A stretch of 6,733 nt of DNA from Treponema sp. (GCA_012513125.1 JAAZCS010000362.1:1-6733), one strand, 5' to 3'. Counted from the stretch's first letter, positions 1 through 6,256 are shown. The notes: a model not told the origin generated them from the sequence alone. Translations and numbers: made by a program.

Positions 1-573
1 ATAATAATATCCATTTATTTTGTATGCACGGCATCCTTCGCATTGAAGTCGCATATCTTGATTGCGAGTTTCAATCAACAATTTATTCAATCCATCTTTT
101 TTAATTCCAAGAAGATTTTCATTTAGTTCAATAATGTGAATCTCACTATTACCATAAACAAGATAATTTCGCCCATCATCATCGAACAAAAATGACATGT
201 CATGATAAGCACCATCAATTTCAAACTTTTCCCAATTTGATTTTTCTATGTCATCAGTATGATAAATAAAAGTTTTTCCGAGATCATGACAAACAAAGCA
301 CGCGTAATATCTGTTTTTAAAATATTTCAAGCTTGAAGCCCATTGACCTTTTCCGTAAGCTTTTTTGACATCTTTCAAATTGTACAGTTCACTATCTTCA
401 ATAATATCAAAAACATATGAAACTATTTCCCAATGTACTAAATCTTTTGATTTTAAAATAGGCGCACCAGGCATTACAAACATAGTTGTAGAAATCATGT
501 AAAATGTATCATCAACTCTAATAACATCAGGATCTGGCATATCAATCAACATGATAGGATTATTTACTTTCAT
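1..573 (-). CDS. Glycoside hydrolase family 43 (beta-xylosidase / alpha-L-arabinofuranosidase type), N-terminal part
   Basis: Partial gene. The reading frame is open from ATG at 573 down to base 1 (191 codons, no stop), so the C-terminus lies outside the window. The translation matches the start of the five-bladed beta-propeller of GH43 enzymes, which remove xylose or arabinose from xylan- and arabinan-derived oligosaccharides. All three expected acidic catalytic positions can be placed: the base Asp14 in MPDPDVIR, the pKa-modulating Asp125 in HDMSFLFDDDG, and the acid Glu179 in QCEGCRAYKING. Other family-like stretches are FYMISTT (24-30) and APILKSKDLVHWE (37-49). There is no signal peptide, so a cytoplasmic enzyme acting on imported oligosaccharides is likely. 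The start is supported by AAGGAG (587-582 on the minus strand) eight bases upstream of the ATG. It is transcribed away from the regulator gene at 768. Family assignment is firm; the exact sugar specificity and subfamily are not determinable here. Confidence 0.88.
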   Translation of the reverse strand, partial: MKVNNPIMLIDMPDPDVIRVDDTFYMISTTMFVMPGAPILKSKDLVHWEIVSYVFDIIEDSELYNLKDVKKAYGKGQWASSLKYFKNRYYACFVCHDLGKTFIYHTDDIEKSNWEKFEIDGAYHDMSFLFDDDGRNYLVYGNSEIHIIELNENLLGIKKDGLNKLLIETRNQDMRLQCEGCRAYKINGYYY

Positions 574-598
574 ACAAATTTCTCCTTGAATTTAATTT

Positions 599-604
599 AG
601 TATA
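599..604 (-). promoter_or_regulatory. Weak candidate -10 box for the GH43 gene
   Basis: On the minus strand this reads TATACT, five of six matches to the sigma-70 -10 consensus. It would place the transcription start around 592, just ahead of the AAGGAG ribosome binding site. No convincing -35 hexamer lies 16-18 bases upstream (the best reads like CATAAA), so an activator-dependent or different promoter is equally possible. In such AT-rich DNA a five-of-six -10 match alone is weak evidence. Confidence 0.3.
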
Positions 605-641
605 TCCGCAGAGTCATCTTTTTTATGTAGGAAATAATACT

Positions 642-661
642 GATTTTAATATGCTAAAATC
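642..661. promoter_or_regulatory. Perfect 7-bp inverted repeat in the divergent promoter region (candidate operator)
   Basis: GATTTTA at 642-648 is exactly complementary to TAAAATC at 655-661, with a six-base centre (ATATGC). It lies between the two divergent genes, about 90 bases upstream of the predicted start of the regulator transcript and about 50 bases upstream of the possible GH43 start. The minus strand from 656 to 642 reads TAGCATATTAAAATC, which agrees with the E. coli Lrp consensus YAGHAWATTWTDCTR at 12 of 15 positions. Autoregulation is common for Lrp/AsnC proteins, so this is a reasonable operator candidate. It could also be chance symmetry in AT-rich DNA. There is no T-run after it, so it is not a terminator. 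Confidence 0.35.
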
Positions 662-707
662 TAAATTAACAATGAAAGTCATAAAATTTTGAGTATAAAG
701 AAAACTA

Positions 708-736
708 TTCACTAACACAAAAAAAGCTAGTATAAT
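708..736 (+). promoter_or_regulatory. Sigma-70-type promoter for the regulator-aminotransferase operon
   Basis: A perfect TATAAT sits at 731-736 with TTCACT (four of six matches to TTGACA) at 708-713 and a 17-base spacer. Transcription would begin near 743, giving a leader of about 25 nucleotides that contains the GGAGG ribosome binding site at 753-757. No other promoter of this quality is visible before the downstream genes, whose gaps are too short to hold one, so this promoter may drive everything from 768 to the right edge. Confidence 0.7.
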
Positions 737-752
737 GATAGATTATTACAAT

Positions 753-757
753 GGAGG
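753..757 (+). promoter_or_regulatory. Shine-Dalgarno sequence that fixes the regulator start at 768
   Basis: GGAGG(T) lies nine to ten bases before ATG 768. The earlier in-frame ATG at 735 falls inside the -10 box of the predicted promoter and upstream of the predicted transcription start, so it could not be translated from this transcript. This places the true start at 768. Confidence 0.75.
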
Positions 758-767
758 TAATACAATT

Positions 768-1253
768 ATGGAAGAAGTACTAGACTTATTACGTCAAAAT
801 GCTCGTTTATCTGTTGAAGATATTGCATTGATGACAAAGAAAACTACAGAAGAAGTAAAAGCCATTATTAAGAAATTTGAAGATGATGGAGTCATCTTAA
901 AATACGCCGCCATTATTAATCCAGAAAAAGACACAGAGTCAAAAGATAAAGTTTGCGCAGAAATTGAAATTCAAGTTACACCAGAAAGAGAACATGGGTT
1001 TGATGCGTTAGCTGATAGAATATACAGGTTTCCACAAGTAAAATCGCTTTATTTGATGAGTGGTGGCTATGATTTAAAGGTAATAATTGAAGGTGGAAAT
1101 TTGAAAGAGGTTGCTCTTTTTGTATCACAAAAACTTTCAACTTTGGAAGGAGTTCGTTCTACAAAAACACATTTTATTTTAAAGACATATAAAGAAAATG
1201 ATATTGTTTATGTAGAAAATGACAGAGATAATAGGGAAGGGGTTACAGCATAA
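768..1253 (+). CDS. Lrp/AsnC-family transcriptional regulator
   Basis: The product is 161 residues, the usual length for the family. The N-terminal half (about 1-50) is a winged helix-turn-helix: LLRQNARLSVEDIA followed by a second helix TEEVKAIIKKFEDDGVI. The C-terminal half (about 62-145) is the RAM/AsnC ligand-binding domain, with the strand-turn SGGYDLKV at 98-105, where these proteins bind amino-acid effectors between subunits. Such proteins form dimers to octamers and often regulate their own gene and a neighbouring amino-acid enzyme. The gene overlaps the aminotransferase start by one base (TAATG at 1251-1255), which implies translational coupling and points to the aminotransferase as a likely target. 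The pair resembles the B. subtilis alaR-alaT arrangement, but orthology is not shown. An upstream in-frame ATG at 735 would add 11 residues and is rejected because it lies in the promoter. The effector is unknown. Confidence 0.9.
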   Translation: MEEVLDLLRQNARLSVEDIALMTKKTTEEVKAIIKKFEDDGVILKYAAIINPEKDTESKDKVCAEIEIQVTPEREHGFDALADRIYRFPQVKSLYLMSGGYDLKVIIEGGNLKEVALFVSQKLSTLEGVRSTKTHFILKTYKENDIVYVENDRDNREGVTA

Positions 1254-2431
1254 TGAATACAAGACAAGATCGTTTTTCAAAAAAGATTTTGGATACACCT
1301 CCTTCAGGAATCCGAAAATTTTTTGATTTATTAGTTGGCCGAGATGATATAATTTCGCTTGGTGTAGGCGAGCCAGACTTCCCAACTCCTTGGACAATTC
1401 GTGAAGAGGCGTTTTATCATCTAGAAAAGGGACATACGTCATATACATCAAATTGGGGATTGCTTGAATTGCGTGAGGAGATTTGTAAATATCTTGAATC
1501 TTACGGCATGTATTACAATCCAAAAAATGAAGTTTTAGTTACTGTTGGTGCATCCGAGGCTGTGGATATAGTATTAAGGGCGATTTTAAATCCTGGAGAT
1601 GAAATTATCGTTTGTGAACCTTGTTATGTTTCTTATCAACCACTTGCAGATCTTTGTGATGCAAAAGTAATTCATCTTGATACAAGTAAAAACGGATTTT
1701 CACCAACTGCAGAACAAATTGAAGCCGCAGTTACTCCACGTACAAAAGCAGTAATGTTCTGTTCTCCAAGTAATCCTACAGGAAGAATGATTCCCGAAGA
1801 AGAACTTAAAAAAATTGCTGATGTTGTAAAAAAAAATAAGATTTGGTGTTTAAGCGAAGAAATTTATTGTGAATTAGCATATGACGGAAAAAAACATGTT
1901 TCAATTGGAAAATTTGACGGAATGAAAGATTATACTATCGTTCTAAACGGATTTTCAAAATCATTTGCTATGACAGGATGGAGAATCGGTTACATTGCAG
2001 CTCCTGCTGACTTATTAAGCGAGTGCTGTAAATTGCACCAATATGCAACAATTTGTGCTCCAATTTTCAGTCAATACGGTGCAATCGAAGGTTTGCGCCA
2101 TGGGTGGACAGAAGTTGAAAAAATGAGAATCAGCTACCAACAAAGAAGAAATCTAATGCATCAGGCTTTTTTGGATATGGGTTTGCCTTGTACAGAACCA
2201 GAAGGTGCTTTTTATATTTTCCCAGATATCAGACTAACAGGAATGACTTCAGAAGATTTTGCAACGGAATTGATAGAAAAATACAAAGTTGCTGTTGTTC
2301 CTGGTAATGTTTTTGGCTCGGGCGGAGAAGGTTTTATTCGTTGCTGTTATGCCACAGATATAAATAAAATCAAGATTGCTGTAGATAGAATTGCAATGAT
2401 GGTAAAAGATAAAACTCAGAAAAATAATTAA
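1253..2431 (+). CDS. Class I/II (fold type I) pyridoxal-phosphate aminotransferase
   Basis: This 392-residue protein has the full length and motif order of the alanine/aspartate/aromatic transaminase group, which moves amino groups between amino acids and 2-oxo acids in the cytoplasm. Visible motifs are the N-terminal SLGVGEPDFPTP (35-46), the phosphate-binding GASEA (99-103), Tyr125 in EPCYVSY expected to stack on PLP, SNPTG (173-177) with Asn174 touching the PLP 3'-oxygen, the Schiff-base Lys236 in NGFSKSFAMTGWRIGY (232-247), and Arg363 in GFIRCCYA, the usual substrate alpha-carboxylate ligand. One oddity is that the SDEIY motif reads SEEIY (201-205), with Glu202 in place of the Asp that normally pairs with the PLP pyridine nitrogen. 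The ATG shares a base with the upstream stop, and a purine-rich GGGAAGGGG (1234-1242) serves as its ribosome binding site. The substrate is not determinable; alanine is plausible from the regulator-transaminase pairing. Confidence 0.92.
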   Translation: MNTRQDRFSKKILDTPPSGIRKFFDLLVGRDDIISLGVGEPDFPTPWTIREEAFYHLEKGHTSYTSNWGLLELREEICKYLESYGMYYNPKNEVLVTVGASEAVDIVLRAILNPGDEIIVCEPCYVSYQPLADLCDAKVIHLDTSKNGFSPTAEQIEAAVTPRTKAVMFCSPSNPTGRMIPEEELKKIADVVKKNKIWCLSEEIYCELAYDGKKHVSIGKFDGMKDYTIVLNGFSKSFAMTGWRIGYIAAPADLLSECCKLHQYATICAPIFSQYGAIEGLRHGWTEVEKMRISYQQRRNLMHQAFLDMGLPCTEPEGAFYIFPDIRLTGMTSEDFATELIEKYKVAVVPGNVFGSGGEGFIRCCYATDINKIKIAVDRIAMMVKDKTQKNN

Positions 2432-2443
2432 GGAAAAGTAAAT

Positions 2444-3799
2444 ATGATAATTCCTATTTTGATAGCAGTAATAGTTGGAGCCGCATTGATTTTGTTTTTA
2501 ATGTTTTTAAGAAGTAATAACTCTTCTGAGAAATCATCTAATACAGTAAAAACAATTCAAAAAAAAGGTAAAAGTGCTATTGTAAAAGAACTAGAAAAAA
2601 AACTTTCTCATGATTCTCATAATATTCCGGCTTTGGAAGCGTTAGGGGCAATTTATTTTGATGAAGGAAACTGGGAAAAAACTTTTACAATATACAAAAA
2701 CCTTTATGATTTATCAGTAGCTCATACTGAAATCAGCGTAGCAAAAACAACTCAGAGAATGGGTATCGCTGCTTTTAATTTAGGAAAAATTGATGATTGC
2801 TTGAATAGTTTGATGATTTCAATGCAGAAAGATTCTGGTGAATTTGATACTAATTATTATTGCGGAAAGGCTTTTTATGCAAAGGGAACTTATGATAAAG
2901 CTTTAATTTGTTTTAAAAAAGCTAAGTTAATTCATCCAGAAGCTACCGATTTGAATGAACAAGTTGGTTTATGCTTGTATAAACTTCAGAAATATAAAGA
3001 ATCATTAACTTATTTAAAGAGTGCAATTGATGAAAAACCTGGTAACAAAGAACTTCTGTTTTATTTAGCAGTGGCAATGTCTGAATGTAGTTTATACGAC
3101 AAAGCGTTAAAGCTTTTTATTCATCTTCGTCCTGATCCTGAATTCGGGGTTCAGGCTTGTTTGGAAGCTGGAAAACTTCATGAAAGATTAAAAAATTATT
3201 CTGAGGCTATTCAAGATTATGAAATAGGAATGAAACTTCAAAATGTGCCAGAACAGATTTCATTACAAATAAAATATAAATGTGCCAATTGTCTTATTGC
3301 AACAAATGATATTAATGGTGGCTTGAATTTATTAAAACGAATTCAAGCTGTTCATGCAGGTTATAAAGATGTTGATTCCCTAGTTGCACGCTATCAAGAT
3401 TTAACAAAGAATAAAAATCTTCAAATATATATGCTTGCAGGAACTAGTGATTTTGTAGTTTTATGTAGAAAATTTATTTCCTCTTATTATAAAGATACCT
3501 TTGTGAAAATTGAAGATGTTTCTGTAGCTTCTGAAAATGTTGAAATCATTTGTTCTGTTGAAGGAAAGAGATGGGAATCAAAAGAGATGTTCCGCTTCTA
3601 CAGAAATTCTACTGTAATTGGTGATATTTATGTACGCGATTTCCATTCAAAAATGCGTGACTTAAAATGTGATTCAGGACTTTGTGTTACAATGGGTTCT
3701 TTTTCAGAAAGTGCTCATAAATATACAGAGGGACGACCAATCGATTTGCTTGAAAAAGACGAACTTTGTTCAATTTTAAATAAAATTAATATTGTATAA
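2444..3799 (+). CDS. Membrane-anchored TPR protein with a C-terminal Mrr-like (probably inactive) domain
   Basis: The 451-residue product starts with one hydrophobic helix (residues 2-22) followed by a positively charged, Ser/Lys-rich linker, so it is probably an inner-membrane protein with its bulk in the cytoplasm. Residues about 60-306 form six or seven tetratricopeptide repeats, clearest at 135-168 (GKAFYAKGTYDKALICFKKA) and 169-202 (VGLCLYKLQKYKESLTYLKSA), with others at about 60-93, 101-134, 203-234, 235-268 and 273-306. TPRs are protein-protein docking surfaces. The last 120 residues (about 327-446) resemble the Mrr-type restriction-endonuclease fold, especially GLCVTMGSFSESAHKY followed by GRPIDLLEKDEL (412-441). 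The family's D...QxK catalytic signature is not seen, so a binding or scaffolding role is more likely than cleavage. It starts 12 bases after the aminotransferase stop, with AAGGA (2430-2434) nine bases before the ATG. The partner is unknown. Confidence 0.85.
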   Translation: MIIPILIAVIVGAALILFLMFLRSNNSSEKSSNTVKTIQKKGKSAIVKELEKKLSHDSHNIPALEALGAIYFDEGNWEKTFTIYKNLYDLSVAHTEISVAKTTQRMGIAAFNLGKIDDCLNSLMISMQKDSGEFDTNYYCGKAFYAKGTYDKALICFKKAKLIHPEATDLNEQVGLCLYKLQKYKESLTYLKSAIDEKPGNKELLFYLAVAMSECSLYDKALKLFIHLRPDPEFGVQACLEAGKLHERLKNYSEAIQDYEIGMKLQNVPEQISLQIKYKCANCLIATNDINGGLNLLKRIQAVHAGYKDVDSLVARYQDLTKNKNLQIYMLAGTSDFVVLCRKFISSYYKDTFVKIEDVSVASENVEIICSVEGKRWESKEMFRFYRNSTVIGDIYVRDFHSKMRDLKCDSGLCVTMGSFSESAHKYTEGRPIDLLEKDELCSILNKINIV

Positions 3800-3805
3800 A
3801 AAAGT

Positions 3806-4546
3806 ATGAATATTTGTTTATTTACGCAAGAAGAAATAAAAAAGCCACTTCCAATTCAAGATGAAAGGGCTGAACACATAATTAAAATATTGCATAAAAA
3901 AGTTGGCGAAACATTTACAGCTGGAATAATTGATGGCAAAGCTGGAACTGCAAAGATACAGTCAATTGGCGAAAGTATTACATTTACATTTGAACCCATT
4001 ACTGATGGAAAAACTCTCTTTCCTCTAATAATGATTGTTGGGTTTCCTCGCCCAATTCAGCTAAAAAGATTGCTTCGTGATGTAGCTGCATTAGGATTAT
4101 CAGAAATTCATCTAACAGGGACAGAACTTGGTGAAAAGTCTTATATGCAATCGAAACTTGTTGAAGATGGCAATGCACAGAAGATGTTGCTTGATGGAAC
4201 TGTTCAGGCGGCAAGTACTCATATTCCAAAGTTATTTTTACACAAAAACTTAAATGAATGTCTTCATTATATTCAAAATAACGAGGATTATGCCAAATCA
4301 CAAAAAATAACATTGGATAATGTAAATCCAGACTGTTCACTTTCGTCTGTTTTTACAAAAAGTGAAAAAATTGATAGTGTTATAGCCGCCATTGGAAGTG
4401 AAAGAGGTTGGACTGATTCAGAGAGAAATTTGTTTTCGGTCAATGATTTTACAAAATGTGGCATGGGGCAAAGAATAATGCGTACAGAAACGGCAGTTAC
4501 TGTTGCTGGTTCAATCATTCTTGATAGAATGGGATTTTTAAATTAA
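3806..4546 (+). CDS. rsmE: 16S rRNA (uracil1498-N3)-methyltransferase RsmE
   Basis: The protein is 246 residues, normal for the family. RsmE uses S-adenosylmethionine to methylate N3 of U1498 in the decoding centre of 16S rRNA within the assembled 30S subunit. The N-terminal part (about 1-65) fits the small PUA-like RNA-binding domain, with HIIKILHKKVGE (24-35) matching the conserved HLxxVLRxxxGD-type start. The rest is a SPOUT (alpha/beta trefoil knot) methyltransferase: RLLRDVAALGLSEIHL (88-103), then the SAM-binding knot loops AAIGSERGW (194-202) and CGMGQRIMRTETA (218-230). The first loop departs from the usual IGPEGGF (Pro to Ser, Gly to Arg, Phe to Trp), whereas the second is well kept, so activity is still expected. 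The gene starts six bases after the TPR stop and has no good Shine-Dalgarno, so it probably depends on coupled translation from the upstream gene. Confidence 0.88.
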   Translation: MNICLFTQEEIKKPLPIQDERAEHIIKILHKKVGETFTAGIIDGKAGTAKIQSIGESITFTFEPITDGKTLFPLIMIVGFPRPIQLKRLLRDVAALGLSEIHLTGTELGEKSYMQSKLVEDGNAQKMLLDGTVQAASTHIPKLFLHKNLNECLHYIQNNEDYAKSQKITLDNVNPDCSLSSVFTKSEKIDSVIAAIGSERGWTDSERNLFSVNDFTKCGMGQRIMRTETAVTVAGSIILDRMGFLN

Positions 4547-4558
4547 AAAGGAATAAAT

Positions 4559-5374
4559 ATGGAAAACCAAAAGATTAAAGAAATACTAATTGATATTAAA
4601 AATACAAATATAGATTTTACAGTTATTCAAACTGGAAAGGAAAGCAAAAGAGTAAACGGTTTTTATAAACCAGATACTCATGAAATATTTTTGCATAACT
4701 TAAATTTCAAATCAGATAATCAGTTAGTTTATACTGCTATTCATGAATATACTCATCATTTAATAACGGAAGAAAAATCGTTGATAGTTCCTTCTGGCGT
4801 AATTCCTAATTCAAAAGTTCATACACAAGAATTCTGGGCAAAATTTGGTGAATTATTAAATATTGCAGAAGAAAAACATTATTATTCACTTGGATTGGAA
4901 AATGCACCTGAATTAAAAGCATTAACTGAAGATATTAAAACAAATTATTTAGCAAAAAATGGTGAATTGATGCAGGAATTTGGAAAAAAATTATCACAAG
5001 CTTATGATTTATGCAAAGAAGCTGATATTAGGTATGAGGATTATATTGATAGAATTTTGTGTTTAACAAGAAATACTGCGAAAGATTTACGTAAAATTTC
5101 CTCGGTGAATGTAAATCCTGCGATTGGTTTTGATAACATGAAGATTGTAGCATCTGCTAAAAAAGGTGATGAACGAAATAATATTGAAAAAGAATTTCTT
5201 GATGGTAAAAAAAGTCCATCAACAGTAAGAGAAATGATGAAACAAAGGGCTTCAAAAAGTTCAGAAGATGATGCAAAATTCAGGCTTGAAAAAGAAAAAA
5301 ATCGTTTGGAAAAAACAATTAATCAGTTAACTCAGCGTTTGGAATATGTGGAGGAAAGTCTTGCAAATCTGTAG
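4559..5374 (+). CDS. HExxH zinc-metallopeptidase-like protein with helical and coiled-coil C-terminus, function unknown
   Basis: I do not recognise this 271-residue protein as a named family. The N-terminal third looks like a small zinc peptidase: AIHEYTHHLI holds an HExxH motif (His62, Glu63, His66), and HTQEFW follows 22 residues later, where His88 or Glu91 could be the third zinc ligand. The H-x-x-EF arrangement recalls SprT/WLM-like and other minigluzincin domains; ImmA/IrrE-type peptidases are an alternative. There is no signal peptide or membrane segment, so it should act in the cytoplasm. Residues about 155-230 are helical, with phrases such as CLTRNTAKDLRKIS and GKKSPSTVREMMKQ that read like helix-turn-helix or ParB-like elements, though this is weak. 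Residues about 236-270 form a charged coiled coil. It begins 12 bases after rsmE with AAGGA (4548-4552) six bases before the ATG, and its end overlaps the next gene. Its substrate is unknown. Confidence 0.75.
   Translation: MENQKIKEILIDIKNTNIDFTVIQTGKESKRVNGFYKPDTHEIFLHNLNFKSDNQLVYTAIHEYTHHLITEEKSLIVPSGVIPNSKVHTQEFWAKFGELLNIAEEKHYYSLGLENAPELKALTEDIKTNYLAKNGELMQEFGKKLSQAYDLCKEADIRYEDYIDRILCLTRNTAKDLRKISSVNVNPAIGFDNMKIVASAKKGDERNNIEKEFLDGKKSPSTVREMMKQRASKSSEDDAKFRLEKEKNRLEKTINQLTQRLEYVEESLANL
5350..5354 (+). promoter_or_regulatory. Shine-Dalgarno sequence supporting a TTG start at 5361
   Basis: GGAGG(AAAG) lies inside the last codons of the metallopeptidase-like gene, six bases before TTG 5361. 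The competing ATG at 5346 has only a poor GGA three bases ahead of it (5341-5343). The strong site and ideal spacing favour the TTG. Confidence 0.6.
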
Positions 5375-6254
5375 AAAAGCTTCTTTTATTTGCTTGTTGA
5401 GTTTAATTATATCAACACAAATGATTTATTCTGAAGAAAAGAGTACGATGCCATCTTTTCCGGATATGCCGTCTTTTCCCGAAATTTCAACTCCTTCTGT
5501 TGATTCATCATTTTATCATCCTCAAATTTCATCTTCTTCCACTTATTCAAATAATACTAAAACGGAAGAAAATGTAAATTCAACTAAAAAAGATTCACCA
5601 ATACTTACAAGTTCAGATAACAATGCAAATATTCTTTCAAACTTGATATCGTCAAATTCAACATTAACCGCAAATGATATTTCTTCTCTGTACGATTCAG
5701 GTCTTTTTTCTAATTTAAATTCACTTTCAAGTAATCTTTCTTCAGGAAATACAGATGTTCTTTTACAAAAAATTTTAACTTCGCTTGAAGAATTAAAATC
5801 TGAACAAAAGAATCTAACAAATTCACAAAATCTATTGAATTCTGACAAAATTAACGATTCAAAAACATTCATACAGCGTTCGCCAAATGTACTTAGGTTT
5901 AAAATCAATAATTATAACTTGATAAATACGCTTGAAAAAACTTTCTTTTCTGATACAGAAAAAGATGGTTCTTTTCTTTTTACAGCGGATAGAAAATATT
6001 ATGTTAATAATAAGGCAAATACAGAAACTTTTTACATTTTATTTAAGACAAAGAAATCTACTGGAGCGGCTACGGAGTATGATGTTGAGGTTTCGTTAAA
6101 TCAAAATACAAAGAATGAAAATTCTTACATTTACAAATTGATGAATATGGAACACCTCAAAGCGATGAAAACGGGAAATCTTTTAGTTATGAGTAGCCTT
6201 GATGATAAAAACTCAGTTGATATTCTTCTTGATATAGATTTAAAACAGGATTAA
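5361..6254 (+). CDS. Exported Ser/Asn/Thr-rich protein of unknown function
   Basis: No family is recognised. With the TTG start the product is 297 residues; an ATG at 5346 would give 302. The first 24 residues form a signal peptide: MQICRKAS is the basic part, FICLLSLIIST the hydrophobic core, and QMIYS precedes a probable cleavage site before EEK. There is no lipobox cysteine, so a soluble periplasmic or surface protein is expected rather than a lipoprotein. Residues about 25-170 are low complexity and rich in Ser, Asn and Thr. They include a duplicated MPSFPD/MPSFPE near the mature N-terminus and a short coiled-coil-like stretch at about 131-160. Residues about 175-297 look like a compact, mostly beta domain (LRFKINNYNLI, GSFLFTADRKYYV, TETFYILFKTKK, EYDVEVSLNQ, VDILLDIDLK). 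The start overlaps the upstream gene by 14 bases and rsmG begins two bases after the stop, so its expression is tied to both neighbours. Confidence 0.7.
   Translation: MQICRKASFICLLSLIISTQMIYSEEKSTMPSFPDMPSFPEISTPSVDSSFYHPQISSSSTYSNNTKTEENVNSTKKDSPILTSSDNNANILSNLISSNSTLTANDISSLYDSGLFSNLNSLSSNLSSGNTDVLLQKILTSLEELKSEQKNLTNSQNLLNSDKINDSKTFIQRSPNVLRFKINNYNLINTLEKTFFSDTEKDGSFLFTADRKYYVNNKANTETFYILFKTKKSTGAATEYDVEVSLNQNTKNENSYIYKLMNMEHLKAMKTGNLLVMSSLDDKNSVDILLDIDLKQD
5448..5483 (+). repeat. Two tandem 18-bp units encoding MPSFPD and MPSFPE
   Basis: Units 5448-5465 and 5466-5483 differ at a few mostly third-codon positions (CCA/CCG, CCG/CCC, GAT/GAA). The protein repeat is preserved while codons have drifted, so this is an old duplication rather than recent slippage. 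It lies just after the predicted signal peptide and makes a short proline-rich segment. Confidence 0.75.
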
Positions 6255-6256
6255 TA

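Noticed and set aside
642..661. Intergenic inverted repeat as a transcription terminator
   Set aside because: The stem is seven AT-rich pairs with no following T-run, and the flanking genes diverge, so no terminator is expected there.
651..692. Possible 13-codon leader peptide frame (ATG 651 to TGA 692)
   Set aside because: It has no ribosome binding site, lies upstream of the predicted transcription start, and has no runs of regulatory codons.
1179..1523. Minus-strand open frame of 114 codons
   Set aside because: It lies opposite the well-supported regulator and aminotransferase genes, has no domain signal, and its composition is that of an antisense shadow.
1828..1836. Run of nine A residues inside the aminotransferase, considered as a slippage or phase-variation site
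   Set aside because: Runs of this kind are frequent in this AT-rich sequence and the frame is intact; nothing else suggests phase variation.
3999..4518. Two minus-strand open frames (3999-4340 and 4288-4518) opposite rsmE
   Set aside because: They overlap each other and rsmE, have no recognisable motifs, and are explained by the coding strand.
5361..5393. Lipoprotein signal for the exported protein (cysteines near the N-terminus)
   Set aside because: Neither cysteine follows a lipobox-like small/hydrophobic pattern at the end of the hydrophobic core; an ordinary signal peptide fits better.
5543..5908. Minus-strand open frame of 121 codons
   Set aside because: It lies opposite the Ser/Asn-rich stretch of the exported protein, where low-complexity codons suppress antisense stops; no other support.
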